This document shows, piece after piece, positions 16,436-24,720 of a DNA stretch of 39,157 nt. Position 1 is the first letter of the stretch; each line of letters begins with the position of its first letter. A program made the position numbers and the translations under genes. Source of the DNA: Deltaproteobacteria bacterium (GTDB lineage Bacteria; Desulfobacterota; Desulfobaccia; Desulfobaccales; 0-14-0-80-60-11); the NCBI GenBank assembly GCA_016208235.1, contig JACQYN010000101.1, positions 1 to 39,157 on the forward strand. Reading direction: 5' to 3'. The notes under the pieces are model-generated. The model ran no database searches, was not told the DNA's origin, and saw only the letters and a list, made by a program, of their open reading frames with translations.

Positions 16436-17002
16436 CTACCCCAATTTCTTCATCAGCCAGGCCATGTTTTCCGCCAGATTGGAGACGGTCTTCAGGCCTT
16501 CCGCGTCCTGGGCCACGTCGCCCGGTTTCAGGCCGTAAGCAATGGGCCAGTAGGTGGAGCCGGGCACGAACATGCCCATGATGACAAACCAGAATTGGAG
16601 CTGCGAGTAGGTGAAGTTCACCCCCGCGCGCCGGGCCACGACAATGGGAGTGCCCACCTTGCGGTAGAAGGGGTTGTCCCCCATGCGGCCCACGTACCCG
16701 GCCCGGTCCAGAAGGGCCATGAGGTTGGGGGTGGCGGAGCCGAAGTAGACCGGGGAGCCCACGATCAGGCCGTCCGCCTGGCCCATGGCGGTGAAGATGG
16801 GTTGAAAGTCGTCTTCCTGGGCGCAGCGGTTCTTGTCCTTGGCGCATTGCATGCAGGCCCGGCAGGGCAGGATTTGCTTATCGTGCAAAGAAATGTATTC
16901 CGTTTTCATCCCTTGCTGCTCCAGGACCTTGAGGGCCTCGTTAAGCAGGTGGTAGGTGTTCCCCTGGGGGCGGGGCGATCCGGAAATGGCCAGCACTTTC
17001 AA
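16436..17002 (-). CDS. Iron-sulfur flavoprotein (Isf-like, flavodoxin fold)
   Basis: This 188-residue protein starts at a TTG preceded by AAGGAGGAAGAG. The FMN-binding loop SGSPRPQGNTY (7-17) and GSPVYFGSATPN are typical of the NADPH-dependent FMN reductase/flavodoxin fold. A compact Cys motif C-x2-C-x2-C-x5-C (LPCRACMQCAKDKNRC) matches the [4Fe-4S] site of archaeal-type iron-sulfur flavoproteins. These transfer electrons and have been linked to reduction of O2 or H2O2 in anaerobes. The gene is divergent from the TetR regulator at 17340 and could be under its control. Confidence 0.86.
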   Translation of the reverse strand: MKVLAISGSPRPQGNTYHLLNEALKVLEQQGMKTEYISLHDKQILPCRACMQCAKDKNRCAQEDDFQPIFTAMGQADGLIVGSPVYFGSATPNLMALLDRAGYVGRMGDNPFYRKVGTPIVVARRAGVNFTYSQLQFWFVIMGMFVPGSTYWPIAYGLKPGDVAQDAEGLKTVSNLAENMAWLMKKLG

Positions 17003-17043
17003 GGCTCTTCCTCCTTATCTCGGTTATTCGCCTAACCTACCAC

Positions 17044-17248
17044 AAATTTAACCGCCGATGAATGCAGATTGAGACTTCTGCGAAAGTCTTTTAAGCTGTC
17101 ATTCTGAACGGAGCGAAGCGGAGTGAAGAATCTCGTATCTTGAGATTCTTCGGTCGCTCCGCTCCCTCAGAATGACAATTTATGCATTTTCGCAGAGGTC
17201 CTCAGATTATTTATCAGCGTGAATCGGCGGTTATCGGCGGTTAAATTT
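17044..17248. repeat. Triple-nested inverted repeat, copy 4 (core 17098-17176)
   Basis: Three levels are visible. The outermost arms AAATTTAACCGCCGAT (17044-17059) and ATCGGCGGTTAAATTT (17233-17248) are perfect. Inside them GACTTCTGCGAAA (17073-17085) pairs with TTTCGCAGAGGTC (17188-17200) at 12 of 13 positions. Innermost is the common GTCATTCTGAACGG core. The element fills most of the Isf-TetR intergenic region. Confidence 0.85.
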
Positions 17249-17282
17249 AGCCGCGGATGAACGCAGATATGATTGAAAAAAC

Positions 17283-17311
17283 TTGACAGCCTACAATTTA
17301 TCTCTTAATAA
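17283..17311 (+). promoter_or_regulatory. Promoter of the TetR-family gene
   Basis: TTGACA (17283-17288) and TAATAA (17306-17311) are separated by 17 bp. Transcription would start about 20 nt before the ATG at 17340. Confidence 0.68.
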
Positions 17312-17312
17312 A

Positions 17313-17326
17313 TGAGTGAACGCTCA
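17313..17326. promoter_or_regulatory. TetR-family operator TGAGTGAACGCTCA
   Basis: This near-palindrome (TGAGTG-AA-CGCTCA) resembles operators of TetR/AcrR regulators. It lies immediately downstream of the -10 box, over the expected transcription start, which predicts autorepression. Confidence 0.62.
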
Positions 17327-17339
17327 CATTAAGGCATTT

Positions 17340-17918
17340 ATGCGCGACGGCTCCAAGACCAAGGAATTGATTGCCCGCACTGCTCTCCTTCTTTTCGTGG
17401 AGAAGGGCATCACGGAAACCACCATCCGGGACATCGCCGGGGCCGCAGGCATTGCCGAAGGCACCCTCTACCGCCACTATGAGAGCAAGGACCAACTGGC
17501 CTGGGAGCTGTTTTCCACCAATTACCTGGCCTTCGCCCGGGAACTGGACCGGCTCCAGGAAGAATACGACACCCTGAAGGACAAGCTGGCCGCCATGATC
17601 CGGCAGTTCTGCACTTTCTTTGACCGGGACCCGGTGCTGTTCAGCTACCTGCTGCTGGCCCAGCACGCCCAGCTCAAAAAGGTGACCCCGGAGATGCAAA
17701 CCGCGGTGACGGTCCTGCAAAAAGTTATTGCCGGAGGCATGGCCCGCCGGGAAGTGCCGGAGACGGAGGTGGAACTGGCCGCGGCCATGGTCTTGGGGGT
17801 GGTGCTGGAGGTGGCGATCTTCAAGGCCTATAACCGCATCACTCAAGACCTCTCGCAACTGAGCGAGACCTTGTTAGCCGCGTGCTGGCGGGTCTTGACC
17901 GGGGGCGGGACGCCTTGA
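17340..17918 (+). CDS. TetR/AcrR-family transcriptional regulator
   Basis: With the ATG at 17340 (TAAGG upstream) the protein has 192 residues. A GTG at 17316 falls inside the operator and at the predicted transcription start, so it is unlikely. The N-terminal helix-turn-helix is clear: ALLLFVEKGITETTIRDIAGAAGIAEGTLYRHYESKDQL. The rest is the ligand-binding all-alpha domain, which cannot be assigned a ligand. A predicted operator overlaps its own promoter. The divergent neighbour across the repeat is the iron-sulfur flavoprotein gene. Confidence 0.9.
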   Translation: MRDGSKTKELIARTALLLFVEKGITETTIRDIAGAAGIAEGTLYRHYESKDQLAWELFSTNYLAFARELDRLQEEYDTLKDKLAAMIRQFCTFFDRDPVLFSYLLLAQHAQLKKVTPEMQTAVTVLQKVIAGGMARREVPETEVELAAAMVLGVVLEVAIFKAYNRITQDLSQLSETLLAACWRVLTGGGTP

Positions 17919-17971
17919 TTTCTGCACCCTGGTTGACTATATTTTAACTTGAAGGTCCATAGAGAGTGAAC

Positions 17972-18145
17972 ATGAGCCAAGAAGAACTTAAAGCCAAAAT
18001 TCAGGCCGCGGCCCCGGAGGGCAGGATCTCCTGCGCCGCCGCCATGCGCTTGGCCGAGGAACTGGTTATCTCCCGAAAGGATATGGGAAAACTCCTCAAC
18101 GAACTGAAAATAAAGATCAAGCAGTGCCAGCTGGGTTGCTTTTAA
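17972..18145 (+). CDS. 57-residue protein with helix-turn-helix-like core and CQLGCF tail
   Basis: The frame runs from an ATG to TAA. The order is MSQEELKAKIQAAAPEGRISCAAA, then a helix-turn-helix-like MRLAEELVISRKDMGKLLNEL, then a basic strand KIKIKQCQLGCF ending the protein. Three Cys (one in RISCAAA, two in the tail) could bind metal or a cluster. Codon use resembles its neighbours and the gene is followed 93 bp later by a radical SAM gene. I believe similar short proteins with this tail occur in other anaerobes, but cannot confirm. Function unknown; it may be a regulator or partner of the radical SAM protein. Confidence 0.65.
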   Translation: MSQEELKAKIQAAAPEGRISCAAAMRLAEELVISRKDMGKLLNELKIKIKQCQLGCF

Positions 18146-18238
18146 ACCCGAATTTTTTACGGTGCACACGGCGCATCCTGCATTGATTTTTTTCTTTTCA
18201 CTAAAAACTGAAAACCAAAAACTAAAAACTGTACTTAT

Positions 18239-19189
18239 ATGAGTTATTTATTCGGACCGGTTCCCTCCCGGCGCTTGGGACGCTCCCTGGGGGTCGATCT
18301 GATCCCCCGGAAGTCCTGTCCCTATGATTGCCTCTACTGCGAGGTGGGACCCACCACGCACCAAACCCTGGAACGCCGGGAGTATCACACCCAGGCCATT
18401 ATTCAGGAGCTGCAAGATTATCTGCGCGGCCCGGCCGCCGAGCTGGATTTCATCACCCTGGCCGGTTCCGGGGAACCCACCCTCAACCTGGGAATAGGAA
18501 GGATCATCCGGGCCATCAAGGAGATGACCGCCACCCCCGTGGCGGTGCTGACCAGCGGGGCTTTGCTATATCTCCCGGAAGTGCGCCTGGAACTGGCGGC
18601 TGCGGACGTGATTCTGCCTTCCCTGGACTCGGCCATAGAAGAGACCTGGCGGGCCATCAACCGGCCCCTGCCGGAGATGTCCCTGGCGCAGATTATTTCC
18701 GGCCTGGAGGCCCTGCGCCGGGAATATCAGGGCCGCATCTGGCTGGAAATCATGATTCTGAAAGGTTTGAACGACACCGAGGAAGAGCTTGACGCCCTGC
18801 GCCGGGTTATCCAGAAACTGGCCCCGGACAAGGTGCAGCTCAATACCGCGGTGCGCCCGGTGGTGGAAGACGTGGCCCAACCCCTAAGCCTGGAGGAAAT
18901 GCAGGCCATTGCCGTGTTTTTGGGGGAAGGCGCGGAGGTGATCGCCTCTTGTTCCCGAACCGCCAAAGCAGAGGCAGCCGTCAGCGACGCCCGTTTCCTG
19001 GAGATGCTCGCCCGGCGGCCCATGACCGCGCCGGACCTGGCCCAGGTTTTGGGACTGCCTCTGGACCTGGTTCAGCAAAGGCTTAAGCGTCTCTGCGAAT
19101 CCGGCTTGGTTGCCCACAGCCTTTATCAGGACCAAGGGTTTTACCGGAGTCAATTGCATGCATCTGTAGATTCCGTACCACAGATTTAA
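18239..19189 (+). CDS. Radical SAM protein with C-terminal winged-helix-like region
   Basis: This 316-residue protein contains the cluster motif C27-x3-C31-x2-C34 in SCPYDCLYCEVG and the SAM-binding GSGEPTL segment. N-terminal FGPVPSRRLGRSLGVDLIP is diagnostic of a conserved radical SAM group found in many anaerobes. The barrel continues to about residue 240, followed by a small helix-turn-helix-like domain (ARRPMTAPDLAQVLGLPLDLVQQRLKRLCESGLV). The reaction is unknown. The ATG follows an A-rich heptad repeat (18199-18234) with no strong ribosome-binding site. The small CQLGCF gene lies just upstream. Confidence 0.88.
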   Translation: MSYLFGPVPSRRLGRSLGVDLIPRKSCPYDCLYCEVGPTTHQTLERREYHTQAIIQELQDYLRGPAAELDFITLAGSGEPTLNLGIGRIIRAIKEMTATPVAVLTSGALLYLPEVRLELAAADVILPSLDSAIEETWRAINRPLPEMSLAQIISGLEALRREYQGRIWLEIMILKGLNDTEEELDALRRVIQKLAPDKVQLNTAVRPVVEDVAQPLSLEEMQAIAVFLGEGAEVIASCSRTAKAEAAVSDARFLEMLARRPMTAPDLAQVLGLPLDLVQQRLKRLCESGLVAHSLYQDQGFYRSQLHASVDSVPQI

Positions 19190-19203
19190 AACCACTATCT
19201 TAA

Positions 19204-19292
19204 CTCGTTCCCAAGCTGTGCTTGGGAACGCCCTTGCAAGCCAAGCTGAGCTTGGAATCCGTTTTCGTTCTCAAGTGAAACTTGGGAACGAG
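19204..19292. repeat. CTCGTTCCCAAGC-type palindromic repeat
   Basis: Several copies of GTTCCCAAGC/GCTTGGGAAC occur in alternating orientation between CTCGTTCCC and GGGAACGAG. This is a known type of intergenic palindrome in many bacteria. Confidence 0.75.
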
Positions 19293-19330
19293 TAAAGATA
19301 AGTTTTTAGGAAGGCCTTTGGACAGCAGGT

Positions 19331-19421
19331 TTTTAAGTCCCCCTTTTTTAAAGGGGGATTTAGGGGGATTTTAAACAGGTTGCATAAAATCCCCCCTGCC
19401 CCACTTTAGAAAAGGGGGGAA
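19331..19421. repeat. TCCCCCTTTTTTAAAGGGGGATTTAGGGGG-type inverted repeat
   Basis: A stretch built of CCCCCTTTT and AAAAGGGGG blocks faces a second, ATCCCCCC...AAAAGGGGGG block. With the preceding repeat it fills the gap between the radical SAM and activase genes. Confidence 0.7.
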
Positions 19422-19540
19422 ATAACTCCTGCTTTTCGAGCCTTCCACTTTAAATGGAAATCATCCAAATATAAGTCCAAAACTAATGATATAAAACTCT
19501 TTCCTAAGACAAACTGCCCAGCATTCGGGGGATTCGGATT

Positions 19541-22500
19541 ATGCGTGACAGATTCGATGTGGGAATGGATGTGGGTTCGGTGAGTGTCAACCTGGTGGTT
19601 CTCAGCCCCCAGGGAGAGGTTATGCGGGAGGAATACCGCCGCCACCAGGGGGAGCCTTACCGGGTGGCTTTGGAGCTTCTTGAGTCCCTGGAGCCGGAGT
19701 TTCCTAAGGCAAAATGCCGCCTGGCCGCGTTCACCGGGTTAGGGGGGAAGGTCCTGGCGGAGCTTTTGGGGGGTGTATTCGTCAACGAGGTCATCGCCCA
19801 GGCCCGGGGCACGTATCATTTCCACAGGGAAGCCCGCAGCATCATCGACATGGGGGGCGAAGACGCCAAGTTGCTCCTGGTGGTGGACGAAGAGGGGCAC
19901 CAGGTCATCCAGGACTTCGCCATGAACACCATGTGCGCCGCGGGCACCGGGTCGTTTTTGGACCAGCAGGCCCACCGCATGGGCTATACCATTGAGCAGT
20001 TCAGCGAGCTGTCGCTTAAGTCCACCACTCCCCCCCGCGTTGCCGGGCGCTGCAGCGTCTTCGCCAAGACGGACATGATCCACTTGCAGCAGGGCGCCAC
20101 CCCGGACTTCGAAATCATCACCGGCCTCTGCCAGGCCATGGCCCGGAATTTAAAGAGCAATATCGCCAAGGGCAAGACCATCACCCCGCCGGTGGCCTTC
20201 CAGGGGGGCGTGGCTCACAACCTGGGGGTGCGCCAGGCCTTCCGCCAGGTCTTTGACCTGGACGAAACAGGCCTCATCATCCCCCCGCATTTTTGCGCGT
20301 TGGGGGCCATCGGCGCGGTCCTCGCGGGCAGGGAGCAGCTTCCTGCCGAGTTCACCCTGAATCTCCAGCCGTTAAAAGACTACCTGACCAGGGAAGCAGA
20401 GGCCGGCCGTTCCCTGGACCCCCTCAGCCCCCCCGACGAGCTGGGGCCTGATGCCTACGCGGTGGCCCCCCTGCCCCTGATGGGCGCGCAGGTAGAGGCC
20501 TACCTGGGGATCGACGTGGGCTCTATCAGCACCAACGTGGTGGTCATTGACAAAGATATGCGGGTCCTGGCCCGGGAGTATCTCCTTACCGCCGGGCGTC
20601 CCCTGGAGGCCATCACCGAGGGCCTGAAAAGGGCGGGCGGCAAGCTCGCAGGCCGGGTGCAGATCATGGGCGCGGCCACCACCGGCTCGGGCCGCTACCT
20701 CACCGGGGACTTCATCGGCGCGGACGTGGTGAGAAACGAAATCACTGCCCAGGCCACCGCGGCCGCGGCCATCGACCCCACGGTGGACACCATTTTCGAG
20801 ATCGGCGGCCAGGACTCCAAGTTCATCAGCCTGGAGCACGGGGCTATCGTGGACTTCATGATGAACAAGGTCTGCGCCGCGGGCACCGGCTCGTTTTTGG
20901 AAGAACAGGCCGAAAAGTTGGGAATCTCCATCAAGGAGGAGTTCGGGAAACTGGCCCTGGCCAGCAAAAAGCCGGTCTCCCTGGGGGAGCGCTGCACCGT
21001 GTTCATGGAATCCGACCTGGTGCACCACCAGCAGCGGGGCGCTCTCAAGGAAGACCTGATCTCGGGCCTGTCCTACTCCATTGTCCAAAACTACCTGAAC
21101 AAGGTGGTGGAAGACCGGAAGGTGGGGAAGAACGTCTTCTATCAAGGAGCCACCGCGGCCAATAAGGGGATTGTGGCTGCGTTCGAGAAAGTGACAGGCC
21201 AAAAGATCACTGTGCCCCCCCACCACGACGTCACCGGAGCCATTGGCGCGGCGCTCTTAGCCATGCGGGAGCGCACCTGGGAGACCTCCCGGTTCAAGGG
21301 CTTTGACTTGGCTGACCGGGAGTATGCCATCACTTCCTTTGAATGCCAGAGCTGCCCCAACCGTTGTGAGATCCGCCAGGTGCAGATCACCGGGGAAAAG
21401 CCCCTGTTCTACGGCAGCCGCTGTGAAAAATACGAAGTAGGGGCCCAAAAGGCCCAGGTGGACCTCCCCGACCTCGTCAAGGAGAGGGAAGACCTCCTCT
21501 ACGGCCCGGAAGGGCCTAAGCCCGGCAAACGCGGGACCATCGGCATCCCCCGGACCATGTTTTTCCAGGAACTCATGCCCTTTTTCCGGGCCTTTTTTGA
21601 GGCGCTGGGCTTCAGCGTGGTCTATTCCCAGAAGACCAATAAACAGGTGATCCGCCAGGGGGTGGAATGCCTGGCCGCGGAGCCCTGCTACCCGGTGAAG
21701 GTGGCCCACGGCCACATCCTGGACCTGCTCCAGAAAGGCGCGCAGCGCATCTTTCTGCCCAGCATCATCGATATGGCCAATCCCCATCCAGAGATCCGCC
21801 AGGGCGTGGTCTGCCCCATGGCCCAGACCCTGGCCAACGTGGTGCCGGCCACCATCGATTTGGCTAAATATAAAGCCGAACTCCTGAGGCCGGTCCTCTA
21901 CTTCGGCCGGGGCCGCCAGGAGTTGCGCCGGGGCTTAAAAAACCTGGCCCGGCAACTGGGGGTTTCCTCCCTCCGGGTGGAGCGGGCCCTGCGCCGGGCG
22001 GAAGCCGCGCAGCAGGCTTATTACCAGGCTCTGGAGGCCCGGGGCCGGGAGATCATGGAGTCCCTGCCTGAGGATGGCCGCCTTATGGTTCTCATCGGCC
22101 GGCCTTACAACGCCCTGGACCCGGGCATGAACCTCAACCTCCACCGCAAGCTGCGGCATCTGGGGGTCCAGGCCCTGCCCATGGATTTCCTGCCCCTGGA
22201 TAAGGTGGAGGAGCTGGACGAAATCAAACCCATGTACTGGCGCTTCGGCCAGAAGATCCTGGGCGCGGCCCAGCTCATCCGCCGGGACCCCCGCCTTTAC
22301 GGCGTCTATATCACCAATTTCGGCTGCGGCCCGGACTCCTTCATCCAACACTTTTTCAGAGATAAAATGCGGGGGAAACCCTACCTGGAGATCGAAATCG
22401 ACGAGCACTCCTCGGACGTGGGGGCCATCACCCGGCTGGAGGCCTTCCTGGACAGCCTGAGGAACGTCACTCCCCAGCCCCAGCCGGAAAAAATCTCCCC

Positions 22501-23716
22501 CTTCCGCCACCGGGTGGTGGAGACCCAGCGGCGAAAGGTCTTCCTGCCCCACATGACCGACCAGGCCCTGGCCCTGGTGGCCGCGTTCGAGGCCTGCGGC
22601 GGCGAAGCCGAAATGCTGCCGGAATCGGACGAAGATACCCTGGAGCTGGGCCGCCGCCTCACCTCCGGGAAAGAGTGCTATCCTTTGATCCTCACCACCG
22701 GGGATTTGGCCAAACTGGTGCAGCGCCCGGATTTTGATCCGGAGAAGAGCGCATTCTTCATGCCCTCAGGCGACGGGCCCTGCCGCTTCGGCCAGTACCA
22801 CCGCTACCACCGCCTGGTCCTGGATGAGCTGGGGTATCCCCAGGTGCCCGTCTATTCCCCGGATCAGAGCGAGAACATGTACCAGGAGCTGGGCATGGTG
22901 GGGGGCGATTACACCCGCATCGCCTGGCGAGGGGTGGTGGCCATCGATCTTTTGGAGAAAAAGCTCCGGGAGACCCGGCCCTATGAGCGTCACGCCGGGG
23001 ATACGGACGAGGTTTACCAATATTATCTGCGTAAGGTCCATCACACCTTGCGGGACCGGCAGGACTTGCCCACGACCCTCCGGGAAGCCCGGCGGGCCCT
23101 GGATGACGTGGCCCTGAACGGCAGCGGCGACAAGCCCCTGGTGGGCATCATCGGCGAAATTTACACCCGGGCCAACCGCTTCGCCAACGAAAACGCGGTG
23201 CGGGAGATCGAGGCCCTGGGAGGCGAAGTCTGGATGCCCCCCATAGCCGAGTGGCTCCTCTACGTCAATTACACCTCCAAGCGCCGGGCCCGGGTTTACA
23301 AGCGCTACCGCCTGCTGTTGCAGATCCTGCTCAAGGAATACTTCCAGAGCAAAGACGAACATATGCTGGAAGAAATCTTTAAGGGCAGCGTGAGAAACCT
23401 GGCCGAACCCACCATCCCCCAGACCCTGGAACTGGCCCAAGGCTACCTGGACCCCTCTTTTGAAGGGGAGGCCATCTTGAGCATCGGCAAATCCCGGGAC
23501 TTCATCCGCAAGGGCGTCTCCGGGCTGGTGAACATCATGCCCTTCACCTGCATGCCGGGGACCGTGGTCAACTCCCTATTTAGGCGCTTCCAGGAAGAGC
23601 ACGACCACATCCCCTTCCTGAACCTAGCCTACGACGGCCAGGAACAGACCCACACCCGCACCCGCCTGGAGGCCTTCATGTACCAGGTGCGGCAGTTTAA
23701 GGAGCGGCGGAGGTAG
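19541..23716 (+). CDS. Giant acyl-CoA dehydratase activase-type protein (two BadF/BcrD ASKHA domains plus HgdB/DUF2229-like region)
   Basis: This is a 1391-residue protein. Two ASKHA ATPase domains begin DVGMDVGSVSVNLVVL (about residue 5) and YLGIDVGSISTNVVVI (about 320). Each has the CAAGTGSFL motif whose Cys (C132 and C445) ligates the bridging [4Fe-4S] cluster of 2-hydroxyacyl-CoA dehydratase activators, with a second Cys in RCSVF and RCTVF. After about residue 600 come a Cys-rich segment (CQSCPNRCEI), then DUF2229-like and dehydratase-subunit-like domains (GVECLAAEPCYPVKVAHGH, LTSGKECYPLILTTGD). Such fused proteins are known in anaerobes, but their substrate is not. By analogy they push an electron to low potential with ATP. 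It stands alone with no dehydratase subunits next to it. Confidence 0.88.
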   Translation: MRDRFDVGMDVGSVSVNLVVLSPQGEVMREEYRRHQGEPYRVALELLESLEPEFPKAKCRLAAFTGLGGKVLAELLGGVFVNEVIAQARGTYHFHREARSIIDMGGEDAKLLLVVDEEGHQVIQDFAMNTMCAAGTGSFLDQQAHRMGYTIEQFSELSLKSTTPPRVAGRCSVFAKTDMIHLQQGATPDFEIITGLCQAMARNLKSNIAKGKTITPPVAFQGGVAHNLGVRQAFRQVFDLDETGLIIPPHFCALGAIGAVLAGREQLPAEFTLNLQPLKDYLTREAEAGRSLDPLSPPDELGPDAYAVAPLPLMGAQVEAYLGIDVGSISTNVVVIDKDMRVLAREYLLTAGRPLEAITEGLKRAGGKLAGRVQIMGAATTGSGRYLTGDFIGADVVRNEITAQATAAAAIDPTVDTIFEIGGQDSKFISLEHGAIVDFMMNKVCAAGTGSFLEEQAEKLGISIKEEFGKLALASKKPVSLGERCTVFMESDLVHHQQRGALKEDLISGLSYSIVQNYLNKVVEDRKVGKNVFYQGATAANKGIVAAFEKVTGQKITVPPHHDVTGAIGAALLAMRERTWETSRFKGFDLADREYAITSFECQSCPNRCEIRQVQITGEKPLFYGSRCEKYEVGAQKAQVDLPDLVKEREDLLYGPEGPKPGKRGTIGIPRTMFFQELMPFFRAFFEALGFSVVYSQKTNKQVIRQGVECLAAEPCYPVKVAHGHILDLLQKGAQRIFLPSIIDMANPHPEIRQGVVCPMAQTLANVVPATIDLAKYKAELLRPVLYFGRGRQELRRGLKNLARQLGVSSLRVERALRRAEAAQQAYYQALEARGREIMESLPEDGRLMVLIGRPYNALDPGMNLNLHRKLRHLGVQALPMDFLPLDKVEELDEIKPMYWRFGQKILGAAQLIRRDPRLYGVYITNFGCGPDSFIQHFFRDKMRGKPYLEIEIDEHSSDVGAITRLEAFLDSLRNVTPQPQPEKISPFRHRVVETQRRKVFLPHMTDQALALVAAFEACGGEAEMLPESDEDTLELGRRLTSGKECYPLILTTGDLAKLVQRPDFDPEKSAFFMPSGDGPCRFGQYHRYHRLVLDELGYPQVPVYSPDQSENMYQELGMVGGDYTRIAWRGVVAIDLLEKKLRETRPYERHAGDTDEVYQYYLRKVHHTLRDRQDLPTTLREARRALDDVALNGSGDKPLVGIIGEIYTRANRFANENAVREIEALGGEVWMPPIAEWLLYVNYTSKRRARVYKRYRLLLQILLKEYFQSKDEHMLEEIFKGSVRNLAEPTIPQTLELAQGYLDPSFEGEAILSIGKSRDFIRKGVSGLVNIMPFTCMPGTVVNSLFRRFQEEHDHIPFLNLAYDGQEQTHTRTRLEAFMYQVRQFKERRR

Positions 23717-23721
23717 TCCTT

Positions 23722-23793
23722 TCTTTGCGCCTTTGCGTCTTTGCGTGAGAAAGATTTCACGCCAAGGCGCAAAGACGCCAAGCAAAGACGCAA
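23722..23793. repeat. TTTGCGTCTTTGCG-type inverted repeat
   Basis: CTTTGCGCCTTTGCGTCTTT and its complement flank a short centre. It is a second copy of the repeat at 1691-1751 and lies between two convergent genes. Confidence 0.75.
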
Positions 23794-23836
23794 ATAAAAA
23801 TGTAGGGGGCGCACCGCGCACTACTCCCCCCGCGCA

Positions 23837-24616
23837 TTATTCTCCTTTAAAGACCGGCTTCCGCTTTTCCAAAAAAGCCCTTTGACCTTCCAGGTAATCC
23901 TGACTATCATAAACCAGACGGCGCAAGCCCTGGATGCGTTCGAAGGTCTCCGGGCTCAGGGGCAGGGCGTTGCCCAGAATGCGCAGTTGCTCTTTGATGA
24001 CCGAGATGCTGGTGGGGGAATTGGCGGCAATCTGCCCCGCCAACTTTAAAGTGAACGCCTCCAGCTCTTCTGCGGGCACCAGGTGGTTGAGAATGCCCAG
24101 GCTCACGGCCCGCTCTGCGCTTAAGGGCTGGGCGGTGAAGAACATCTCCTTGGCTACTGCCATGCCCAACACGTTCAGGACGTGCAAAATGCCGGAGGGA
24201 TTATAGGGGATGCCGATTTTGGCCGGGGTGATGGCAAAGGTGGTATTAGACGTGCCGATGAGCAGATCGCAGACGAAGGCCAGCTCGCAGGCGCCCCCCC
24301 AAACGCTGCCTTCCATCATGGCGATGACCGGCGCGGGACAACGTTGAATGGCCCGAATGGCCTGCTCCAGGGGGTCGTAATAGGACAGGGGGTCTCTCCC
24401 GGGCTGGGGAAGATCGGTGATGTCAAAGCCCGCGGACCAGACCTTGACCCCGGGCTTGGCCCGGAGAATCAACGCCCGCACACGTTGGTGGATCATCTCA
24501 TTTAAAGCGCGGATGAGCTCATTGATGAGAGCCTTGCCCAGGGCATTGCGCTTCCGGTCATTATTCAGGGTGATAATGCCAATATTGTCTTGTAGCTCCG
24601 TTAAAATGAAGTCCAC
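23837..24616 (-). CDS. scpB: Methylmalonyl-CoA decarboxylase (crotonase family)
   Basis: This 259-residue crotonase-fold protein matches E. coli ScpB along its length as I remember that sequence: RNALGKALINELI, VWSAGFDITDLPQPGRDPLSYYDPL, EGSVWGGACELAF, GIPYNPSGI, GILNHLVPAEELE, and the C-terminal FERIQGLRRLVYDSQDYLEGQRAFLEKRKP. ScpB converts methylmalonyl-CoA to propionyl-CoA. In this kind of organism it could join propionate/succinate metabolism. No mutase or epimerase gene is adjacent. Its start is an ATG at 24616. A generic enoyl-CoA hydratase annotation would be less precise. Confidence 0.88.
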   Translation of the reverse strand: MDFILTELQDNIGIITLNNDRKRNALGKALINELIRALNEMIHQRVRALILRAKPGVKVWSAGFDITDLPQPGRDPLSYYDPLEQAIRAIQRCPAPVIAMMEGSVWGGACELAFVCDLLIGTSNTTFAITPAKIGIPYNPSGILHVLNVLGMAVAKEMFFTAQPLSAERAVSLGILNHLVPAEELEAFTLKLAGQIAANSPTSISVIKEQLRILGNALPLSPETFERIQGLRRLVYDSQDYLEGQRAFLEKRKPVFKGE

Positions 24617-24670
24617 CAGGTCTTCCTCCCTGCGCTCGATTACTGTTGAGGCGGTATTTGGATTATTTAC

Positions 24671-24705
24671 AACAGAAAACCGAAAACTGAAAACTGAAAA
24701 CTGGA
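24671..24705. repeat. AAAACTG-type heptad tract
   Basis: Four to five tandem degenerate units of AAAACTG/AAAACCG precede the ribosome-binding site of the zinc-ribbon membrane protein gene. Same family as 163-339 and 18199-18234. Confidence 0.65.
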
Positions 24706-24720
24706 TTTAAGGAGGCGCTC

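Noticed and set aside
20372-21226. Minus-strand open frames opposite the giant activase
   Set aside because: Shadow frames without start signals or domains.
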